From Bacteroidales bacterium (GTDB lineage Bacteria > Bacteroidota > Bacteroidia > Bacteroidales > F082): a DNA stretch of 43,201 nt. The stretch is from the NCBI GenBank assembly GCA_015709215.1, contig JACCQN010000029.1:1-43201 (forward strand). The letters are read 5' to 3'. The notes below the pieces were generated by a model. It did not search any database and was not told where the DNA came from. It saw only the letters and a list, made by a program, of their open reading frames with translations. Below are positions 34,402-42,231 of this stretch, in pieces. How positions within the stretch are numbered: position 1 is the first letter of the stretch; every line of letters begins with the position of its first letter. Position numbers and translations under genes: made by a program.

Positions 34402-34460
34402 CACTCGAGCCGGCCTGTCTAACTGGCGTCAGCCAGGTAGATTCGATCCCGGCTCCGGGT
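34399..34460 (+). repeat. Partial duplicate of the tRNA-Leu 3' end with a hairpin insert
   Basis: taacactcg-N-gccgg (34399-34413) repeats the variable arm and 5' T stem of tRNA-Leu. 28 foreign bases follow (34414-34441), containing the hairpin ctggc-gtca-gccag, then the exact 19-nt T-loop/acceptor sequence (34442-34460). There is no 5' tRNA half, so this is not a working tRNA. It directly follows the GIY-YIG stop (34401). Confidence 0.9.
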
Positions 34461-34722
34461 GCGAAAAGGAGAAAACAAAAGTAGATAATCCATATTTATC
34501 AGCTTTTTTATTGAATCATGACGAAAAGTGGGGCTAAAAAACATGTTTTCGACAGGATTTTTAATCAATCTGCTGCATGTCAAAAAAAACTCTATTTTAT
34601 AAAAAATTGCTTTCTTTTTACCCGAAACTATTATCTTAGTGCCTTAAAGCTTAACCGGACAGTTTGTAATGGTATTCAATAATGCCATTTTAGCTGTTCA
34701 AAAAAACAAATAACACCGCCTT
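34461..34722 (+). promoter_or_regulatory. Intergenic region upstream of the CoA-transferase operon
   Basis: 262 AT-rich bases with no gene. A weak promoter candidate is TTG at 34607-34609 followed after 22 nt by TATCTTAG (34632-34639), which departs from TAnnTTTG in one base. Nothing else is evident. Confidence 0.3.
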
Positions 34723-35415
34723 ATGAATAAAGTAGTAAAAAACGCAAAGGAAGCCATACACGGAATAGCAGATGATATGACGCTGATGCTGGGAGGTTTC
34801 GGGTTGTGCGGTATTCCAGAGAATTGCATTGCTGCACTGGTCGAAAGCAATGTGAAAGGCCTTACCTGTATTTCGAATAATGCCGGCGTGGATGATTTCG
34901 GGCTGGGTTTGTTGCTCAAAAAGCATCAAATCCGTAAGATGATCTCGTCTTATGTGGGTGAAAATGCCGAGTTTGAGCGCCAACTGCTGAGTGGCGAGCT
35001 GGAAGTGGAGCTTATCCCGCAGGGCACGCTGGCCGAGCGATGCCGGGCCGGAGGAGCTGGTATTCCTGCTTTTTTTGTTCCTGCCGGTTATGGCACCGAG
35101 GTAGCAGAAGGAAAAGAAATTCGTGAGTTTAATGGCAAGATGCATTTACTTGAGTATGCTCTTACAGCTGATTTTGCCCTAGTAAAAGCCTGGAAAGGTG
35201 ATACACATGGCAATCTAATTTACCGCTACACGGCCAACAACTTTAATCAGGCCATGGCGATGGCGGGCAAAATCACCATTGCCGAAGTGGAAGAGCTGGT
35301 GCCCGCCGGCGAACTTGATCCCAATCAGATCCATACTCCCGGTGTGTTTGTGCAACGGATTTTTAAAGCAGAAAATCTTGAGAAAAGAATCGAATTTGTA
35401 ACAACACGCAAGTGA
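34723..35415 (+). CDS. scoA: 3-oxoacid CoA-transferase subunit A
   Basis: A 230-residue family I CoA-transferase alpha subunit. It has the glycine-rich [12 protein letters not shown] near the N-terminus, [35 protein letters not shown] and TPGVFVQRI at the end. It forms a heterotetramer with subunit B and moves CoA between succinyl-CoA (or another acyl-CoA) and acetoacetate or a related acid. Sequence favours succinyl-CoA:3-ketoacid transferase over butyrate-acetoacetate transferase, but this is not certain. The B subunit starts 19 nt downstream. Confidence 0.9.
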   Translation: MNKVVKNAKEAIHGIADDMTLMLGGFGLCGIPENCIAALVESNVKGLTCISNNAGVDDFGLGLLLKKHQIRKMISSYVGENAEFERQLLSGELEVELIPQGTLAERCRAGGAGIPAFFVPAGYGTEVAEGKEIREFNGKMHLLEYALTADFALVKAWKGDTHGNLIYRYTANNFNQAMAMAGKITIAEVEELVPAGELDPNQIHTPGVFVQRIFKAENLEKRIEFVTTRK

Positions 35416-35434
35416 ACCTAAAAAACTGAAAATT

Positions 35435-36091
35435 ATGGCTTTAGATAAAAATAGCATTGCCAAACGCATTGCGCAAGAAATTGAAGATGGCTATTATGTC
35501 AATCTTGGAATTGGTATTCCAACGCTGGTAGCAAACTACATTCCCGACGGGATGATGGTAACACTGCAAAGCGAAAATGGCTTGTTGGGCATCGGGCCTT
35601 TTCCGCATCCTGATGAGGTGGATGCCGACCTGATAAATGCCGGCAAACAAACGATTACCTTTACTAAAGGCGCTGCCTTTTTTGATTCAAGTACGAGCTT
35701 TGCAATGATTCGTGGTGGCCATATCGACCTTACTGTTTTGGGGGCTTTTCAGGTTTCGGAGCAGGGCGATATCGCTAGCTGGAAGATACCAGGAAAGATG
35801 GTAAAAGGAATGGGCGGCGCCATGGATTTGGTAGCTTCGGCCAAAAATATCATTGTAGCCATGACGCATACCGATCGTGACGGCAACAGCAAACTGCTCA
35901 AAAGCTGCGACCTTCCACTGACTGGAGTGTCTTGTGTGAGCAAAATTGTGACTGATTTGGCTGTTGTGGAGGTAACTGAAAAAGGTTTTAAACTACTCGA
36001 ACGGGCACCAGGTGTGAGTGTGGAAGAAATTGTTGCAAAAACAGAAGGTAAGCTGATTGTTGAAGGAGTGATTCCGGAGATGGTTTTGTAG
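35435..36091 (+). CDS. scoB: 3-oxoacid CoA-transferase subunit B
   Basis: The 218-residue beta subunit. The catalytic Glu lies in the [11 protein letters not shown] motif, where it forms the glutamyl-CoA intermediate. [14 protein letters not shown] at the N-terminus and [14 protein letters not shown] are conserved. It pairs with scoA immediately upstream. Together with the nearby butyrate kinase it suggests ketone-body, amino-acid or butyrate-linked acyl-CoA exchange. Confidence 0.92.
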   Translation: MALDKNSIAKRIAQEIEDGYYVNLGIGIPTLVANYIPDGMMVTLQSENGLLGIGPFPHPDEVDADLINAGKQTITFTKGAAFFDSSTSFAMIRGGHIDLTVLGAFQVSEQGDIASWKIPGKMVKGMGGAMDLVASAKNIIVAMTHTDRDGNSKLLKSCDLPLTGVSCVSKIVTDLAVVEVTEKGFKLLERAPGVSVEEIVAKTEGKLIVEGVIPEMVL

Positions 36092-36096
36092 ATTAG

Positions 36097-36194
36097 GGTT
36101 TACGGGTTAAAATGATTTGAAGATTTGAGGGATTTGAAGATTCAGAATTCAAGATTCAAAGATTGAGGTTGATTTCTTTATAGGTTTACGGGTT
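36097..36194. repeat. Low-complexity interval with a 12-nt direct repeat
   Basis: ggtttacgggtt occurs at 36097-36108 and 36183-36194, separated by 74 nt made of loosely repeated gatttgaag / gattcaaga words. It looks like decayed or slipped sequence after scoB; no gene. Confidence 0.6.
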
Positions 36195-36244
36195 CATTGT
36201 CTTGCTTCCCGCTCTTTGGTCGAGTTGAATGGATTATAGTCTTT

Positions 36245-36330
36245 ATACATTTATTCAAAGGAATAAATGATGTTAATTACATTTTTATAAAGGAAAAAAT
36301 GTAGAATAATACATTTATTCAAAGGAATAA
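36245..36330 (+). promoter_or_regulatory. Three-copy 32-nt-period operator-like repeat
   Basis: Copies start at 36245, 36277 and 36309. The outer two are identical over 22 nt and contain the palindrome TTATTC-AAAG-GAATAA; the middle copy is a degenerate version sharing TACATTT and AAAGGAA. The third copy ends 4 nt before the region of the -7 element, so bound protein would touch RNA polymerase. The pattern suggests cooperative binding of a dimeric regulator. Confidence 0.7.
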
Positions 36331-36334
36331 GGAG

Positions 36335-36342
36335 TATATTTG
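36335..36342 (+). promoter_or_regulatory. Promoter -7 element of the DUF4143 ATPase gene
   Basis: TATATTTG fits TAnnTTTG; the ATG is 13 nt further, so the leader is very short. The operator repeat copy 3 overlaps the -33 position. Confidence 0.55.
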
Positions 36343-36355
36343 CAAAAAAAAGCAT

Positions 36356-37636
36356 ATGTACAGGTTGATTTTTGATCGGTTAAAAGAGTGGAAAAGTAAA
36401 AAAAACCGAAAACCTTTAATTATTCAAGGCGCACGACAAGTTGGGAAAACATGGGTTATGAAGGCTTTTGGCTCAAGCTATTTCAAGAAACATGTGTATA
36501 TCAATTTTGAAAGCAATATTAACTTACAGCATGTTTTTGAGTCCGATTTGGACATAGCTCGGATCATTACCGTGTTTGAAATTGAAACAGGTATTAGCAT
36601 TGACAATGAAACCTTAATCATTCTCGATGAGATTCAGGAAGCTAAAGGTGGCCTGACTGCTCTTAAGTATTTTTATGAAAATGCTCCACAGTATTACTTG
36701 ATGGCAGCCGGCTCATATTTAGGTGTTTCATTACAAAAAGGACATACTTTTCCTGTGGGTAAAGTTGATTTCTTGCAGTTATATCCAATGAATTTTGAGG
36801 AATTTTTGCTCAACATCAAGGAAGAATTGTTGCTGAAAAACCTAAAAGAACAAAACTGGAAAGTCCTTTCTGCATTCCACGAAAAACTGATTTCGCTGCT
36901 TAGGATATACTACTTTGTTGGTGGCATGCCTGAAGCAGTTAATGAATATATTGACAGTAATAATCTGAAACAAGTAAGGGCTATACAAAGCAATATCCTT
37001 CTTGGCTATGAGAATGATTTCTCCAAGCATGCACCCATCAAATCTGCGCCCAAAATCAGATTGGTTTGGCAATCAATCATAGGGCAATTGGCAAAAGATA
37101 AAAAGAAGTTTGTTTATGGCCAGCTGAGAACTGGGGCAAGGGCAAAAGAATTCGAGAGCGCTATCAATTGGCTTGTCAATTCAGGATTGGTTCATAAAAG
37201 CAACAGAATCACAAAACCCGGCATTCCCCTCCTGGCATATGCTGATATGGATGCGTTTAAACTCTATCTTTTGGATATTGGTTTACTTAACGCAATGGCC
37301 GGTCTTGGGGAGAAAATCTTGCTGCATAAAAACCAAATTCTTGTTGAACATAAGGGCGCCATGACGGAGCAGTTTGTTAGCCAGGAATTGAAAATTAAGT
37401 ATGGCTTATTTTATTGGTCTGCTGCAAATGGCACTTCAGAACTTGATTTTATAATACAACAAGAGAATAGCATAATTCCGGTTGAAGTAAAAGCAGAGGA
37501 AAATCTTAAGGCTAAAAGTTTGAGGGTGTTTGTGGATAAATACAAATCTACCCGTGCCATCAGGACTTCCATGAGTTTTTACAGGGATGATGATTGGCTG
37601 GAAAATATCCCGCTTTATGCTGTGTTTACAATCTGA
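36356..37636 (+). CDS. AAA ATPase with C-terminal DUF4143 (nuclease-like) domain
   Basis: A 426-residue protein. The Walker A GARQVGKT is at 25-32 and the Walker B LIILDE at 87-92, followed by a sensor region (MAAGSYLG) and a winged-helix middle. The C-terminal DUF4143 domain has an E-x-D ... EVK signature (SELDFII then PVEVKAE, about 360-383), resembling a PD-(D/E)XK nuclease site. Such ATPases are abundant and patchily distributed in anaerobes. Their role is unknown, with proposals including genome defence or toxin-like action. It is a single gene behind a triple operator-like repeat and ends with a terminator, so it is an isolated accessory unit. Confidence 0.9.
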   Translation: MYRLIFDRLKEWKSKKNRKPLIIQGARQVGKTWVMKAFGSSYFKKHVYINFESNINLQHVFESDLDIARIITVFEIETGISIDNETLIILDEIQEAKGGLTALKYFYENAPQYYLMAAGSYLGVSLQKGHTFPVGKVDFLQLYPMNFEEFLLNIKEELLLKNLKEQNWKVLSAFHEKLISLLRIYYFVGGMPEAVNEYIDSNNLKQVRAIQSNILLGYENDFSKHAPIKSAPKIRLVWQSIIGQLAKDKKKFVYGQLRTGARAKEFESAINWLVNSGLVHKSNRITKPGIPLLAYADMDAFKLYLLDIGLLNAMAGLGEKILLHKNQILVEHKGAMTEQFVSQELKIKYGLFYWSAANGTSELDFIIQQENSIIPVEVKAEENLKAKSLRVFVDKYKSTRAIRTSMSFYRDDDWLENIPLYAVFTI

Positions 37637-37686
37637 CAGCTTTTGAAACGAGCTAAAGGCAAAGCTAATGTTTAATCACCAAAAGC

Positions 37687-37732
37687 AAAGCCACACACAA
37701 TTGCTGTAAATCCAGCTGTATGTGGCTTTTTT
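37687..37732 (+). terminator. Terminator between convergent genes
   Basis: A 9-bp stem aaagccaca / tgtggcttt (37687-37695 and 37721-37729) with a partly paired inner loop, followed by a T8 run. It ends the ATPase transcript and may also serve the convergent gene from the other side. Confidence 0.75.
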
Positions 37733-37744
37733 TTAGGTTTATTT

Positions 37745-39625
37745 TTAGTGATGTGTCTTGGGAATGAGTGCTTCGTAATCGGCCAAAGAGCCATGCTCGA
37801 GACAGGTTTCGATAATGTCCCTTCCCAAAACAGAAAGATCGTCTGTAAGGTATTGCGGTAATTCTTTCTGAAAGAATTCATCAATCATCTGAGCGCCTTT
37901 CATATAGCCTTCCATACCCATTTCGGGTTGTTTGTAAACTTTGAGGAATCGCGAAGGTACTTTAGATCCTTCGATGGTGAGGTAGTTGAGCTCGTAGCCC
38001 AGCAAACTGCTTGGTGCAGCGTTCAGCTGATCAGCCCTAAAGCGGGCCGTGCCGCGCCTTGTGAGGTATTCACGCATCAGCAACTGCGGCCGGAAACCAA
38101 CTTTCCACACGCCAACATATTGATTTGGGGTTAGTACATAACGTGTGCGCGTATTTTTAATGATCTGATCGAGGAGCACATTGGCATGGTTTACTTTTTT
38201 ACCTGTTGCGAAAGGCCAGAAAGAGCCAACGCCTTCGCTTCCCATGCCTCCATCAGTGCTGATGATGCTTGGGTTGGCATGGCCTCGGGGCGAAACAAGC
38301 CGCCAGAGCCATGCCAATGCCGGAGGCAGGATGTGGAAAAGTCCAACAATTCCAAAGCCGGGTTGCTTGGCAGAACTGGGTGGTGTGCGAACGCCAAAAC
38401 TACGAACGTCAATAGAGGCAGGTTCAGTGAGTGTGCCTTCGAACATTTCGCGGGGCACAATAACACGCGGATTGGGACAAGGCTTGCCAGGGCTGTCTTC
38501 GATATGATTCCAGATGAGGGCCGTGCCGCCGGGATTAGTTTGGATATTTAGGAAAAGTAAGGGCTGTTTGGCATTAATAGTGATCTTTTCGAGAGTAGGA
38601 TCAACTCCATAGCCAGTGATGTTGTCGGTGCGGATAAACCAGGCATTTTCGGCATCCAAAAGGCGCAAGCGTCCGCTACCAGTTTGAAACGAAGGATGCA
38701 CCATGCCCATATCATCGCAAATGGGATGCGTTTCGCAAAATCGGGGAATGATAATAGTACGGCGTTCGCCGGTTTGTGTGTTTTCGCCAATCAACACTTC
38801 GCCACTTCTTTCGCGCACAATATGCTGCAACATCTCGCTCTTGCCTCCACCGCTGGCACCTTCATGCATAAAACGAATCACATTATCGTAAGGGCTCACC
38901 GATTCCACTGCCGAGCAATGGGCAGTTGCCCAGCCTTCGTATTCACCGATGGTGAGCATTACGCCATAAATACCTTTTTTGGCACTGGGACCCGGATAGA
39001 GGTTGTATGAAAATATTTCATAAGTTTCGTCGGTGCGGTTGTGCACTACAATCTGTTTGCCGTCGAAATGGGTGTGTCTGAATGGTGGTGCCACATACAC
39101 TACAGCCCTGATCGCTGTTTTGGCCGGGATTGCACTGACTGGCACGATTTTTTGCAGCATGGCCAAACCCATAGCAAAGAAACCTGCATTAGCGGGGGCT
39201 ATGGCTAAGCCGTAAGGACTGTCGTCGAGAAGTCCGATTTTGAAAAAGAAATAGGAGAGCTCCTGCTTTTTCATCCATTCAAAACTTTTCTGACGTAACG
39301 AATCAAAGGGCTTGCCGACTTTGGTTTCGTAGCGTAGCTTATCGGTTGGCATATCATCTCCAATCAGCATGGTATCAGGATCGCGGCGGCGCATATAGGG
39401 TTCGGTAAAGTTGGCCGAAATGCCGTTGCTTACGCGATGAACGACAGCTTCGACAACGCTGCCTTTTCCTGGTACTTCATAAGCCACTTCAAAGCTCATA
39501 TTTTCTTTTTCGCCGGTGGCAGCGTCTGCCAGATCTTCATAATTTTCGAAAAGCCTGGCCGAAGGGCTATTATTGAGTAGTTCAGTAGCTTGCTTTGGGA
39601 TAGTAAATGGAAAGGAATGTGTCAT
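37745..39625 (-). CDS. Probable DUF4914 family protein with PEPCK-like P-loop
   Basis: A 626-residue soluble protein without a signal peptide. A P-loop EGASGGGKSEM at about residue 255-265 resembles the kinase loop of ATP-dependent PEP carboxykinases and HPr kinases (GxSGxGKS). It is followed by further acidic or metal-binding candidates (ICDDMGM, LLDAENAWF) and, late in the protein, a basic region (YLTRRGTARFRADQ). I assign DUF4914 from overall length and text; no enzymatic role is known to me. Its gene stands alone, convergent with the ATPase. An AT-rich inverted repeat tgttaa-caaa-ttaaca (39652-39667) lies 27 nt upstream and could be an operator. Confidence 0.55.
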   Translation of the reverse strand: MTHSFPFTIPKQATELLNNSPSARLFENYEDLADAATGEKENMSFEVAYEVPGKGSVVEAVVHRVSNGISANFTEPYMRRRDPDTMLIGDDMPTDKLRYETKVGKPFDSLRQKSFEWMKKQELSYFFFKIGLLDDSPYGLAIAPANAGFFAMGLAMLQKIVPVSAIPAKTAIRAVVYVAPPFRHTHFDGKQIVVHNRTDETYEIFSYNLYPGPSAKKGIYGVMLTIGEYEGWATAHCSAVESVSPYDNVIRFMHEGASGGGKSEMLQHIVRERSGEVLIGENTQTGERRTIIIPRFCETHPICDDMGMVHPSFQTGSGRLRLLDAENAWFIRTDNITGYGVDPTLEKITINAKQPLLFLNIQTNPGGTALIWNHIEDSPGKPCPNPRVIVPREMFEGTLTEPASIDVRSFGVRTPPSSAKQPGFGIVGLFHILPPALAWLWRLVSPRGHANPSIISTDGGMGSEGVGSFWPFATGKKVNHANVLLDQIIKNTRTRYVLTPNQYVGVWKVGFRPQLLMREYLTRRGTARFRADQLNAAPSSLLGYELNYLTIEGSKVPSRFLKVYKQPEMGMEGYMKGAQMIDEFFQKELPQYLTDDLSVLGRDIIETCLEHGSLADYEALIPKTHH

Positions 39626-39804
39626 ATAATATTTTTTAGGTTTTACATAAGTGTTAACAAATTAACAGATATTAGGTGTAATTGTTTGAAAATATACCTT
39701 AAAAGTTCGTGAATTGGGCTTATAACGGTTGCGGAGCGTTTATGGCTTGAGTGATTAGTGAACAGAGAAGGATTTTAAAGGTTTGAAAGTTGGAGGTCTG
39801 AAGG
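39626..39804. other. Intergenic region upstream of the DUF4914-like gene
   Basis: It contains the inverted repeat tgttaa-caaa-ttaaca (39652-39667) and AT-rich sequence that may hold the minus-strand promoter. The rest has loosely repeated gaaggt / gtttga words. No gene. Confidence 0.4.
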
Positions 39805-42231
39805 TCAGAATGTCGGATATTTAGGCTGGATGGTGACTGTTTCGCCGGGTTGGAGGTCGAACCAAAAGATAAGCTCGCTGCCTGATGGGCGGCTTTGGAA
39901 AGTTTTGTTTGTGATGCTGATGTTTTTGTGCGTTGTAATAAAGCTCAGGCCATGAATAGGCTTGTTGCCTTGGTGTGTTATTTGAATGCTTCCGTCGGTT
40001 TGTGGTTTGTAATTGAGTTGCCTGCATTGGCTGTTATACAGGATCAGTTCGCCCACGGTTGCGGGAAGGAGTAAACCCTCATTCCGCAGGCTGTCGATGC
40101 GGGCAAGCGCCTGATTGAAACCGTCTTCAGCTGTGACCTTATTGTGTTCATCGAACCGCCAGTAGCCCTTTTGCTCTTGCACCCAGGCAGGATATACATG
40201 GGTGATGTGAATATTGCGGTATTTTACAAGCCTCATCAGCCTTTCGTTGCTAAAATAATAACTCCAGAGCTGTTCTTCAGGCACTTCCAAAGTGCCGTGT
40301 GTAGTCCAGAGCCAGCCATCGAAGCCGTTGTGAAGCGCATGAAAGATTTTGTCCGGAAAGGCATCGCCAAATCCAGGATAGGGTTGATGCAACTGGCCAT
40401 CAAAAGTCCAGCCCGAGAAAGGAGCCAGCTCTTCCTCAAAGGGATTCCAGAAGGCTTTTACCTCATATTTTTCCCAGTTTTTCCATGTCTTAAGCCGATT
40501 GCGCCTGAGCTGTCCGTCGCAAATCCAGTTTTCGCGGTTATTTTGTTTTGAATTATTATAGCCGTGATCAATCCAGACGGCTGAACCGAAATGATGTTGC
40601 ATATAAGCTAAACTCTCCTGCAGGTTTTTGCGTGTGCTTGTAAATTGTTCGGGTGTGTGCAGGCATATTTCATGGCCTTGGTCAAACAGTTGTTTGAGCA
40701 GCAAAGCAAATTGGCTATCTTCAGCAATCGTGGCATGTTGTTCCTTAAACAGGCTGTCGCTGATAGTGGTATTGGTAATCCTATCAGGATTATTATAGAA
40801 TACACTTTTGGTAACCGGAATATTGTAAAACACAAAACCGCCTATGGCGCTATCAGGATGAGTAATGTTTTCGTGGCCGAAATTTACTGCTCTTTGCGTA
40901 CGGATATTAGTCCAGTCGGCATGCTCCGACCAGGCAAGTGCAGCTTCAAATCCAAGAGGCACAGGCATCAGGCGGGGCAGAAAAATCGGTTCACTACCCA
41001 CAACAAGCTTGAATTTGCTGTGCAGCACAGTTCCTTTTCTGAGTTGACGCCGGCTTTTGTCAATCCATACATCTTGTGTGTCGGGCAACAAAGGGTAATG
41101 AATCATGGGGTGGTCAAAAGCAGCATCAATATTCAAAAAAGCTTGATTTGTGTAGCTGTCGAGTTGTATGGAGCTGAGTTTTGAAGGATGATACAGGCTA
41201 ATACATTGTTCGTCTTTTCCAAATCGAAAGCCCTGATTATCGAGGTAATATTGTTTTTGAAAGTGGATGGAATCTATCTGCCTGTTTTTGCGGTACACTT
41301 CATTTAAGGGGCTGTTGAATTCAACTACCAAAGCCTGTTGATCGAGTTCAGCACGTTTTTTGAAACGGGTTTTAAGTTCGTATTCAATTAAGGGGTCGTC
41401 CCAGGCTGATATAACATCCATTTTGGTTACGCTCCACTTGGATTTATTTACCAGCCGGATGTGTGTTTTTCCATCTTTCTGCCGGATGCGACGCAGCTTC
41501 CAGGTGGCGCTTTGTTCGTTGTGTGGTTGTTTTTTGCGGTTCAAACTCGTGAGTACGCTCCATCCCTCAGTGAGTTGGCAGCCACGATTATCAGCCAGTA
41601 TAAGGCTATGATTATCATTAAAATAGAGCAATTCGTAATAGCGATTTTGGAAGATAACCCGGGGCTGACCCAATGGTTTAATGACTTCCAAAGATTTCGG
41701 CAGATAATCCGGAGGGTCAAAAGTTGAATGACTCAGTTCCAGATCATCAATGGCAAACACAGTAGCTTCGGGATTCCAGAAATAGGCACGGAGCCTTGAC
41801 AGGCGCAGGATATCAGCAGGAATATCAACGCTGTCGGAAACGGCATACCATTTTTCGGGAACTGAATCTGGGCTGTGCAGGTCAAAAGCATGCCAGTAAA
41901 GCTGCCTGTCGTTGCTATCCAAAAAGCTCAGTACGAGAAAAGCTTTTTTTATTGTTTCCTGCATTCTTAGCAGTACCTTCAAACGAAAGCGCAGGCCGGG
42001 GAAAGGTGTTTCAGGGCTAAAGGCTTGTGTGATTGCAGGGCCAAATTGTTGCGAAGCATCCACGCGAGCATAATGGCTGCCTGAATATGCCGAGCTGTCG
42101 GAAACGATCCGTGCATTAAACCATGCGTTTGGAAGGCTGTCATTTTCGAAATCCTGAACCTGCCGGGCATAACACGAAAACGTGAAGCAAAGCAAGAATA
42201 AAAAGCTTATACTGCTCAGCAGCTTATTCAT
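39805..42231 (-). CDS. Large secreted protein, polysaccharide-deacetylase-like region
   Basis: 808 residues from the ATG at 42231, chosen because it begins a signal peptide (MNKLLSSISFLFLLCFTFSCYA). The open frame reaches 42282, but the extra 17 residues would mask the signal. Residues about 25-170 look like a beta-sandwich carbohydrate-binding domain (FENDSLPNAW ... FAIDDLEL). About 430-640 holds AALAWSEHADW, then GHEICLHTP, then WIDHGYNN, a spacing of acidic and His residues reminiscent of the NodB/CE4 deacetylase fold. A final beta domain closes the protein. A cell-surface sugar-active role is inferred, not shown. It overlaps the butyrate kinase gene by 8 nt, which is surprising for unrelated functions. 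Confidence 0.55.
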   Translation of the reverse strand: MNKLLSSISFLFLLCFTFSCYARQVQDFENDSLPNAWFNARIVSDSSAYSGSHYARVDASQQFGPAITQAFSPETPFPGLRFRLKVLLRMQETIKKAFLVLSFLDSNDRQLYWHAFDLHSPDSVPEKWYAVSDSVDIPADILRLSRLRAYFWNPEATVFAIDDLELSHSTFDPPDYLPKSLEVIKPLGQPRVIFQNRYYELLYFNDNHSLILADNRGCQLTEGWSVLTSLNRKKQPHNEQSATWKLRRIRQKDGKTHIRLVNKSKWSVTKMDVISAWDDPLIEYELKTRFKKRAELDQQALVVEFNSPLNEVYRKNRQIDSIHFQKQYYLDNQGFRFGKDEQCISLYHPSKLSSIQLDSYTNQAFLNIDAAFDHPMIHYPLLPDTQDVWIDKSRRQLRKGTVLHSKFKLVVGSEPIFLPRLMPVPLGFEAALAWSEHADWTNIRTQRAVNFGHENITHPDSAIGGFVFYNIPVTKSVFYNNPDRITNTTISDSLFKEQHATIAEDSQFALLLKQLFDQGHEICLHTPEQFTSTRKNLQESLAYMQHHFGSAVWIDHGYNNSKQNNRENWICDGQLRRNRLKTWKNWEKYEVKAFWNPFEEELAPFSGWTFDGQLHQPYPGFGDAFPDKIFHALHNGFDGWLWTTHGTLEVPEEQLWSYYFSNERLMRLVKYRNIHITHVYPAWVQEQKGYWRFDEHNKVTAEDGFNQALARIDSLRNEGLLLPATVGELILYNSQCRQLNYKPQTDGSIQITHQGNKPIHGLSFITTHKNISITNKTFQSRPSGSELIFWFDLQPGETVTIQPKYPTF

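Noticed and set aside
34399-34460. A second functional tRNA-Leu
   Set aside because: There is no 5' half, anticodon or D arm, and the T stem is broken by a 28-nt insert.
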